Origin: an uncultured Gammaproteobacteria bacterium
GTDB taxonomy: Bacteria > Pseudomonadota > Gammaproteobacteria > Coxiellales > Coxiellaceae
Length of the DNA: 64,000 nucleotides
NCBI GenBank assembly: GCA_902581285.1
Contig: CACHNP010000004.1
Span: 16,710 to 80,709, forward strand
Direction of reading: 5' to 3'
Position 1 is the first letter of the stretch; every line of letters starts with the position of its first letter. Both the position numbers and the translations under genes were made by a program. The notes below the pieces were generated by a model that was given only the letters and a program-made list of their open reading frames with translations, did not search any database and was not told where the DNA came from. Positions 57,772 to 64,000 of the stretch are shown piece by piece.

Positions 57772-58308
57772 CTACTTCGTTTGTGAGTGAGACGAAGACA
57801 GCCTGATATAGTGTTTCGCACTATAGAGTAACTGCTCATGTTCCTTCGGTGTTAAATCGCGAACTCGTTTTGCCGGCGAACCTCGATAAAGCCCACCGCT
57901 GTGTAATCGTTTCCCAGGAGTCACAATGCTACCTGCTGCAACCAAAACATCCGACTCAATAATAGCACCATCCATAATGATCGCCCCCATCCCAACAAGG
58001 ACACGATCATGGATGTCACATGCGTGAATAATCGCGCGATGACCCACCGTCACATCTGCCCCCAACGTTGTCGCAATACCGCCAGGTGAATAAGGACCAT
58101 CGTGCGTCGCATGAATAACCGTATGATCCTGTATATTAGTTCTCTGACCAATGGCTATGCTATTGACATCACCGCGCACAACCACGTAGGGCCAAAGAGA
58201 CGCTTGCGCAGCGATCGATACATCACCAATTATCAACGCTGTTGGATCAACATAGGCTGAATCATCAATATGCGGCTCATTATCCCCGTAACGTCTTTTC
58301 ATAGTCAA
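57772..58308 (-). CDS. Gamma carbonic anhydrase family protein (YrdA-like)
   Basis: A 178-residue left-handed beta-helix trimeric protein of the YrdA/PaaY family. Hexapeptide repeats run ~15-150. Metal His ligands lie in DHTVIHATHDG and GHRAIIHACDIHD. Typical text includes VVRGDVNSIAIGQRTNIQDH and RGSPAKRVRDLT. Length matches family. Bacterial members bind zinc or iron and can be carbonic anhydrase-like, but activity varies. Divergent from the thioesterase gene. Confidence 0.93.
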   Translation of the reverse strand: MTMKRRYGDNEPHIDDSAYVDPTALIIGDVSIAAQASLWPYVVVRGDVNSIAIGQRTNIQDHTVIHATHDGPYSPGGIATTLGADVTVGHRAIIHACDIHDRVLVGMGAIIMDGAIIESDVLVAAGSIVTPGKRLHSGGLYRGSPAKRVRDLTPKEHEQLLYSAKHYIRLSSSHSQTK

Positions 58309-58426
58309 GCCTTTAAATTCTATGAACTAGCACAACAACCTCTTAATGAGTTTGTTAGTGTTTTAGTTTATTATAATGTTGCTGATCAATAATGATTAAA
58401 GATCAAAGCTTATAAAGGAGTACACT

Positions 58427-58894
58427 ATGCCACAAACGCCCCTTTCACTACAAGAGCAATACGCCGCCAAGAGCGTTTGTTACGGCTGCGGACCAGCCAA
58501 TCCCCATGGGTTACAAATAAAAAGTCTCGTATCTGGTGACTACGTTGTCGCCACGTTTACGCCGGCGAGCCACCATCATGCTTTTCCAAATGTACTGAAT
58601 GGCGGAATTATTGCAACGATACTTGACTGTCACTGTAATTGGGCCGCATGCTGGTTCTTAATGCAACACAACAAACTGGATACCCCGCCTTGCACCGTAA
58701 CAGCAAAAATGGAAATCACACTAAAAAAACCGACGCCATTAAACACGCTGACATTAATTGCCAGATGCACTGAGGTCAGTAATAATAAAGCCACGATCAA
58801 CGCGGATCTCAAAATTAATGATGTTATTTATGATCAATTTCGAGGGGTGTTCGTTATGGTTCCACCAGACCACCCCGCCTTTCATCGTTGGTAA
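58427..58894 (+). CDS. PaaI-type hotdog thioesterase
   Basis: A 155-residue single hotdog domain. It starts with a Cys-rich segment CYGCGPANPHGLQIKS (~18-33), seen in a group of PaaI-like thioesterases, followed by NGGIIATILDCHCNWAAC with the catalytic Asp and central helix. AAAGGAG lies before the ATG. Such enzymes hydrolyse acyl-CoA thioesters. It is convergent with the flippase gene. Confidence 0.88.
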   Translation: MPQTPLSLQEQYAAKSVCYGCGPANPHGLQIKSLVSGDYVVATFTPASHHHAFPNVLNGGIIATILDCHCNWAACWFLMQHNKLDTPPCTVTAKMEITLKKPTPLNTLTLIARCTEVSNNKATINADLKINDVIYDQFRGVFVMVPPDHPAFHRW

Positions 58895-58895
58895 G

Positions 58896-60194
58896 CTAAC
58901 CGTGTTTGTGAATCGAAAAATAGGATATATTTAAGTGCTTCTTACAGTAATACACCGCTGACAGAGACATAAAAAGTCGACTTACCAACAAAGGTATTGC
59001 CGCCCCCCAAATACGATAAGTTGGCACCAATACTATTTCAAGTACGACAATTGTAACAAGTGCCACTAAATTAATAATTCCGGATATCTTTCGATAATCA
59101 CTCATCGTTAATAACGTCGATTTTACAACAAACGGTACCCTAATCACAAAACTGATAAAAATAAAAATAAAAAGCACCTTATGCGTAACCAATGTGGGGT
59201 CAATAATTGAAACAAAGAAACCAGGAAAGAGACAGGCGATAACCAATAGCACCACACTAATTAACAGTAATTTTGATTGAATCCGATTAACCAGCAGCTC
59301 TAACTTCGTCCAATTTTTTTCATATAAAAATGACGATATCAAAGGCATATAATAAAATTGCACCGCACTCAAAATAACCCAAATAAAAGCACATAGTGTT
59401 AAAAGAGCGCCAAACACACCGACATCAGCTTCAACCGGGCCAATAATCTCAAGCAACAACATGTCAATTTGAACTACCACACTGAGTACGATTTCGGTTA
59501 ACAATAATGAAACTGATGCTGCTAGCCAAGGTTTAGTTTCATAGTCGGCCTTAGTAGGCCACCCTCTCAAACCAGTAAACCGAAACAAAACCAGCATCAA
59601 GATCAATGTAAGTGATGCAAAAACTGCTCCATACACCGTAAACACACTACCAATCACATGATCATGATCTAACTTATCTAAAATCATTAGTGTCAGAACA
59701 AACATAGCAGGAAAAAAAACATTCTTAGATAGACTGGCGACAAGGAAATGACCTGATGCATTCAGCAGCCGACTGATCATAGTATACACGCCGACAACAG
59801 GTATAATAAACAAAAACTCCAAAGAGTGATGCAGTGATAAGTAGTGCTTCAGTGCTGAGTTATGTATAGCAGGAATGATTAAGAAAGAAGTCACCATCAA
59901 AATGACGGTTGAAATAAGTGCAACACCTAAAAAAACGAAAAACAAAGCAATGACTTTATGCTGCTTACTTTGTTTGAAATAAGGCGGACCAAATACGTCA
60001 ACACCAAATATGCCGCCAAGCGTGGTTAAAGGAACCAAGACAAAGAGCAAGGATTCAAATATTTTGTAATCGCCATAATGATCTAAATCCAAATGAATAA
60101 TTAAATATCGATTTAAATAAACATTTAAAATATAGCCTATAAAAAATATAACGATGACTAAATAAGCCTGTTTCTTATCTCTTTTTTTTACCAT
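58896..60194 (-). CDS. Polysaccharide flippase-like protein (MOP superfamily)
   Basis: A 432-residue protein with ~12 hydrophobic helices. The N-terminus (YLVIVIFFIGYILNVYLNRYLI) and the pattern of paired helices with Pro/Gly resemble Wzx-type oligosaccharide flippases. No neighbouring glycosyltransferases are visible, so the substrate is unknown. It may move a lipid-linked glycan across the inner membrane. The stop is 2 bp from that of the thioesterase. Confidence 0.8.
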   Translation of the reverse strand: MVKKRDKKQAYLVIVIFFIGYILNVYLNRYLIIHLDLDHYGDYKIFESLLFVLVPLTTLGGIFGVDVFGPPYFKQSKQHKVIALFFVFLGVALISTVILMVTSFLIIPAIHNSALKHYLSLHHSLEFLFIIPVVGVYTMISRLLNASGHFLVASLSKNVFFPAMFVLTLMILDKLDHDHVIGSVFTVYGAVFASLTLILMLVLFRFTGLRGWPTKADYETKPWLAASVSLLLTEIVLSVVVQIDMLLLEIIGPVEADVGVFGALLTLCAFIWVILSAVQFYYMPLISSFLYEKNWTKLELLVNRIQSKLLLISVVLLVIACLFPGFFVSIIDPTLVTHKVLFIFIFISFVIRVPFVVKSTLLTMSDYRKISGIINLVALVTIVVLEIVLVPTYRIWGAAIPLLVSRLFMSLSAVYYCKKHLNISYFSIHKHG

Positions 60195-60311
60195 AGACCC
60201 AGTCTACTTAGCCAATTGAATGGCGTCAACAAATCAGAGACAGGCACCTCATATTATTTCAAGCAAGACTGTGTTAGGCTGTATATCATTCACTTATTTT
60301 TTATTTTTGAA

Positions 60312-60698
60312 ATGTTATACTTTAAGAAAAAAACCATCAAGCGAATCGCCCTATTGGGTTACCTTGTCTTACTCTTTCTGCTCTATCTTTCACCTACAAT
60401 TTCAGCAACTAACCCGGCACAGTCACTGATAAAGCAAATTCCACACAACGACAAATTGAGTCATTTTTTTCTATTCTTACTGCTCAGCCACCTTTGTTTC
60501 ATTCAACAATACCCGACCCATTTTCGCCGTGTAATTTTACACGCCGCCGTTCTTTTATTTTTTGCTATTGCGCTGGAGCTCACGCACCTTCTGATCCCAG
60601 CACGTCATTTTGAATGGCTCGATATGTTGGCTAATATCCTAGGCATCATTACCTATTCTGTTTTCTTTACGTTGCGCTTGAAGCATAGAAAAAAATAA
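60312..60698 (+). CDS. VanZ-like membrane protein
   Basis: About 128 residues from ATG 60312; the frame opens at a TTG at 60216 and the start is uncertain. Four hydrophobic helices carry the VanZ pattern: NDKLSHFFLFLLLSHL and ALELTHLLIPARHFEWLDMLANILG (~95-118) with the conserved E-x-x-Q/H and D-x-x-A-N positions. VanZ-like proteins are membrane proteins of unsettled role. Alone in its strand context, 117 bp after the divergent flippase start. Confidence 0.75.
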   Translation: MLYFKKKTIKRIALLGYLVLLFLLYLSPTISATNPAQSLIKQIPHNDKLSHFFLFLLLSHLCFIQQYPTHFRRVILHAAVLLFFAIALELTHLLIPARHFEWLDMLANILGIITYSVFFTLRLKHRKK

Positions 60699-60990
60699 AA
60701 AAATAAATAAAATCAATATTTTGCATTAACACCTGCATTTTTGTAATAAAAAATACTTGCCTTCTGCACTTTATTTAAAATGATCCATGCTATTGAATCA
60801 ACACTGAAACACATCGTACCGGATTAGGGCAATAAAAAACTTAAGATACTGTTTTTTATAACAAAACACAACTTCAATAGACCAGCCTAACCACACGGAA
60901 AACACCATTAATTAATATTATCTTAATTATTGTGTGCTATATTAAAACAAATGAAGTACCCACTCACGCTTAAGATGAAAGGAACAAACG

Positions 60991-61725
60991 ATGCCAGCAC
61001 AATCAATGCAAGAAATCCTAGCCCCACTACGGAAAGATCTTGATATCGACTTTTTAACCTACGCACGTTATCACAATGAAAATGTTCATTTTTTTAGTAC
61101 AGACACCAATGACTTAAGCGCCTACCTAGCCGATGAACAATCGCAACTACCGGGATACATGGATATTAGCAATCAATTAATGGACTGGAGCGATTATTGC
61201 TCTAGTCAGTTCCTTAACTATTGCTCAACGCAGCTGGACTACAGTCCCTCCGGGGTCACACTCGTTCTGCATCACCCAGATACAAGCGAACACATATCCC
61301 TTGGAACCACAAACCGACAACTTGATTTACGCTCACTTCTCCAATTCAAGCCCGGCTTAAAGCATAAAATATTAACCTACGTACGCACCCAAATTAATCA
61401 AAATCGTAAGCGCTTCACACCAGTGATCGCTGCCAATAAGAAAAAAAACAGAGCTGATCAAATCAACAACAATGTTATTCCGTTCTCAAAAACCACCTTG
61501 TCACACGAATATGTCTACGGTGCCAATGGTGAAACGTTCCTCACTAGAGCAGAAAAAAATGTTCTGCTGCATATACTAGAACTGTGCTCCGCGAAAGAAA
61601 TTGGCAGTAAACTGAATATATCGGCCAAAACGGTCGAGTCCCATACCGCTAATATTCGACAGAAGCTCGGGGTTAGATCAAAACACGATATGTATAAAAT
61701 TGCGATACAAAACCACTTGGTCTAA
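60991..61725 (+). CDS. LuxR-family transcriptional regulator
   Basis: A 244-residue protein. The C-terminal LuxR-type helix-turn-helix is at ~180-240: FLTRAEKNVLLHILELCSAK, then EIGSKLNISAKTVESHTANI and RQKLGVRSKHDMY, with recognition Thr/Val/Glu/His in the classical arrangement. The N-terminal ~150 residues are a sensor-like domain I do not recognise; its sequence does not show the invariant acyl-homoserine-lactone residues. The gene stands alone. Similar N-terminal-sensor/LuxR proteins occur in Legionella relatives. Signal unknown. Confidence 0.82.
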   Translation: MPAQSMQEILAPLRKDLDIDFLTYARYHNENVHFFSTDTNDLSAYLADEQSQLPGYMDISNQLMDWSDYCSSQFLNYCSTQLDYSPSGVTLVLHHPDTSEHISLGTTNRQLDLRSLLQFKPGLKHKILTYVRTQINQNRKRFTPVIAANKKKNRADQINNNVIPFSKTTLSHEYVYGANGETFLTRAEKNVLLHILELCSAKEIGSKLNISAKTVESHTANIRQKLGVRSKHDMYKIAIQNHLV

Positions 61726-61846
61726 GCGAGAACAATATCGCACCTCAAATCAACTCAACTAACTAAACAAGGTCACACCGTAACAACATTGATTGATTGC
61801 CCATTTAGTGTTAACTTGAACCCAATTTACTATCGGATATCACCCC

Positions 61847-62716
61847 ATGACAATAACAATCAATTTTATTGGCTGCGGAAAACTGGGAAAAACAATAGCC
61901 AAATGCTTAGCTGACCAGAACAACATACGCATTATCGGCGTTTGTAACCAAACTCTTAGCAGCGCTCAAACTGCTATCGCCTTCATCAAACAAGGCCAAT
62001 CATTCGGGAGCATCCACGAGCTTCCTCCCGTCGATATCACCTTCATCACATCGCCTGACGATAAAATTCAAGCTTGCGCCAACCAACTAGCGAGTAGCCC
62101 ACAATTGAAATCAGGCAGCTCAATCGTGCATTGCAGCGGGTTATTACCTTCTACTATACTGCAAGCGTGCCAGCAACAGGGCTGCTACATTTACAGCGCC
62201 CACCCTATGCGAAGTTTCTCAAACCCAACCACTAGCGTGGCCCAATACGCCGGAACCTACTGTGCTATCGAGGGATGCGAAGCACAAATCAGCGCCATTG
62301 CTCAGCTGTTCCAATCAATCGGATCTATCACCTACCGCATCAACCCACAACACAAAGCCACCTATCATGCGGCTAGTGTCATGGCTTCAAATTACCTCAT
62401 CACACTTGCCGAGAACGCACACACTTCTTTCAAGTCTTCAGGCATAGCTCACGAACAAGCACTCGATCTGGTTATCAGCTTGATGAAAAGCACCCTGCAC
62501 AATTTAGAGGCTACTCGGTGCTTTAAATCGGCACTAACTGGCCCAATCCAACGCGGTGACATCAATACGGTTAAGTTACACCTAGAGAATCTGCCATCAG
62601 AAAAGCTCACTACACTTTACCAACAGCTGGGTGAAGCTACTCTCAAAATTGCCACTCATTCTCATGCTGAGCAACAAGCGCTTGCCGACTTACTCAACAA
62701 CACAGTCACACAATAA
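61847..62716 (+). CDS. Rossmann-fold/DUF2520 protein
   Basis: A 289-residue protein. The N-terminus has a Rossmann NAD(P) motif, INFIGCGKLGKTIAKCLA. Conserved family text follows: ITFITSPDDKIQACANQL, IVHCSGLLPSTIL and SAHPMRSFSNP. The C-terminal DUF2520 domain is helical (TYHAASVMASNYLITLAENA, GPIQRGD). Similar to ketopantoate/pyrroline carboxylate reductase-like proteins in architecture, but function is not established. It ends 157 bp before oligopeptidase A. Confidence 0.85.
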   Translation: MTITINFIGCGKLGKTIAKCLADQNNIRIIGVCNQTLSSAQTAIAFIKQGQSFGSIHELPPVDITFITSPDDKIQACANQLASSPQLKSGSSIVHCSGLLPSTILQACQQQGCYIYSAHPMRSFSNPTTSVAQYAGTYCAIEGCEAQISAIAQLFQSIGSITYRINPQHKATYHAASVMASNYLITLAENAHTSFKSSGIAHEQALDLVISLMKSTLHNLEATRCFKSALTGPIQRGDINTVKLHLENLPSEKLTTLYQQLGEATLKIATHSHAEQQALADLLNNTVTQ

Positions 62717-62872
62717 CCGGCTTGTTACCCGGCTTATCGCGCTTCATAAAAAAAGTCATTCACCGCTCTCGATTAAAAGCACTCTCACACCGAGCGAAAT
62801 CATCTTAGAGTTACCCTGTTAAGCCAAAAAAATGCTACACTTAAGGCATCACTGACGCAACATGGATAAAAA

Positions 62873-64000
62873 ATGCACAAAGACCCAATTTCTTTTGATT
62901 TCAGCAACCCTGACTTCAGTCAATTCATTGACACACTCAAAACCACGATTGAGCAACAAAAATCGAAAATTAACCAATTAACAGAAAATGACAACGTCAC
63001 CTGGGACTCTTTCATGCAGCCATTAGAAAGCATGGACAACGAACTGGACGCCCTAGTCACTCCGCTGAGTCACCTGAATAGCGTCTGTAACAACCAGCAA
63101 GTCCGCGACGTATACAATCAATGCATCCCTATACTTACCGAGTTTTCAACTGTATGTGGGCAAAATAAAGCTTTATGCGATACCACTGACCTGCTAAACC
63201 AACAATCAGATTCCCTCGACCAAGCACAACAAAAATCGCTGGAACACAGCCTGCGAGGGTTTAAATTATCTGGTGTCAACCTCGAGGAAGAACAACAAAA
63301 AGAGTTCCAAACACTGTGTACTGAACTATCTCAGCTTACCACACGATTCGAGGAAAACGTTCTAGATTCAACACAAGCTTGGCACAAACACATTACGAAT
63401 ATCGATGAATTGGCTGGGTTACCTGACTACGCTTTGGCAACCGCGAAACAAGCCGCACAAAACAGCGAGCTTGACGGCTACCTATTAACATTACACGCAC
63501 CTTGTTACATCGCGGTCATGCAATACGCAAACAATCGAGAGTTAAGAGAGGAAATGCACCTGGCTTACAGCACGCGCGCCTCTGATCAAGGACCACATGA
63601 CACCAAATTTGATAACCAAGAGATCATTTTCAGCATTTTAAATAAAAGAAAGCAACTGGCCAATTTACTCGACTTCAAAAACTACGCTGAATACTCATTA
63701 GCAACCAAAATGGTGAAGCAACCGCAACAAGTCTTAGACTTTCTATGGGAATTAGTCGAACGCAGTCGACCTCAAGCCAAAAAAGAATACCAAGAGCTAA
63801 TTGACTTTGCAAAAGATGAGCTACAACTCCCTGATTTGCAGCCGTGGGACTTGAGTTATGCCTCAGAAAAAATGAAAGAAAAATACTTTGCAATTTCAGA
63901 TCAAGAATTGCGCCCTTACTTTCCTGCACCCAAAGTGATTGACGGCTTATTTACTATTGTGTCTCGACTATTTAATGTGAGTATAGAAGAGCAGCAATTA
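62873..64000 (+). CDS. prlC: Oligopeptidase A (M3 family), 3' end outside window
   Basis: The first 376 residues of an M3 metallopeptidase are in the window, from ATG 62873 (MHKDPISFDFSNPDFSQF). The GGATAAAA just upstream is a modest ribosome site. The helical N-terminal region is typical: HSLRGFKLSGVNLEEEQQ, the DEL-rich segment and YAEYSLATKMVKQPQQVLDFL. The HExxH zinc motif, expected near residue 470, lies past the edge. It degrades cytosolic peptides, including cleaved signal peptides. Confidence 0.9.
   Translation, partial: MHKDPISFDFSNPDFSQFIDTLKTTIEQQKSKINQLTENDNVTWDSFMQPLESMDNELDALVTPLSHLNSVCNNQQVRDVYNQCIPILTEFSTVCGQNKALCDTTDLLNQQSDSLDQAQQKSLEHSLRGFKLSGVNLEEEQQKEFQTLCTELSQLTTRFEENVLDSTQAWHKHITNIDELAGLPDYALATAKQAAQNSELDGYLLTLHAPCYIAVMQYANNRELREEMHLAYSTRASDQGPHDTKFDNQEIIFSILNKRKQLANLLDFKNYAEYSLATKMVKQPQQVLDFLWELVERSRPQAKKEYQELIDFAKDELQLPDLQPWDLSYASEKMKEKYFAISDQELRPYFPAPKVIDGLFTIVSRLFNVSIEEQQL

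Noticed and set aside
62631..62822. 63-codon plus frame overlapping the end of the DUF2520 gene
   Set aside because: Begins inside the conserved gene in another frame and has no recognisable content.
1..64000. CRISPR arrays, rRNA, tRNA genes and insertion sequences
   Set aside because: I looked for repeated units, tRNA-like cloverleaf ends and paired inverted repeats in the intergenic regions and found none convincing.

Overview
This window looks like chromosome from a host-associated gammaproteobacterium with AT-leaning DNA and long AT-rich intergenic tracts. The lineage signal comes from accB-accC-prmA, acnA, ubiC-ubiA, two UbiH-type hydroxylases, lpxA, asnS, an ompR/envZ pair, and mrcA divergent from a secretin-aroK pair. 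Several proteins look built to act inside a eukaryotic cell, which points to an intracellular lifestyle of the Legionellales type. The genus cannot be named from the sequence alone, and no secretion-system genes lie in the window.

Layout. 1-5671 (minus): the N-terminal ~1890 residues of a fatty-acyl-AMP ligase/type I polyketide synthase that runs off the left edge. 5.8-8.1 kb: a small protein, then a Zur-type regulator divergent from a Cys/His-rich membrane protein, with a Zur-box-like palindrome between them. 8.1-16.3 kb: housekeeping genes prmA-accC-accB, acnA, a hypothetical gene, and ubiC-ubiA. 16.3-29.3 kb (minus): a tripartite ABC exporter, a MAPEG protein, a thioredoxin-fold protein, an EnvZ/OmpR-type pair, two FAD hydroxylases of ubiquinone synthesis and PBP1A. 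29.4-34.7 kb (plus): a minimal secretin, aroK, a DUF1460-like secreted protein, SpmB-like protein and photolyase. 34.7-41.4 kb: small secreted proteins, a membrane protein, an SDR, a methyltransferase, a striking RAMA-like/SIR2-like fusion and SpmA-like protein. 41.5-44.8 kb: a methyltransferase, asnS and an lpxA homologue.

44.9-54.3 kb is the most unusual part. It holds a 973-residue protein with a YopT/C58-like cysteine-protease signature set between DUF4116-type repeats, a GST pseudogene with three lesions, a large coiled-coil protein, an orphan PntA/alanine-dehydrogenase-like protein, a 133-residue protein whose heptads match the R-SNARE layer pattern of VAMP2 in register, and a tandem two-domain deoxynucleoside kinase. 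54.7-64 kb returns to general functions: a DamX-like ATPase remnant, a membrane protein, PBP4, gamma carbonic anhydrase, a hotdog thioesterase, a flippase, a VanZ-like protein, a LuxR-type regulator, a Rossmann/DUF2520 protein and the start of oligopeptidase A.

The strongest candidates for undescribed biology are the SNARE mimic at 52273-52674, the RAMA-SIR2 fusion at 39376-40797, the C58-DUF4116 protein at 45098-48019 and the Zur/Cys-rich divergon at 6444-8091. All calls come from reading the sequence and recalling family motifs; no database search was run.
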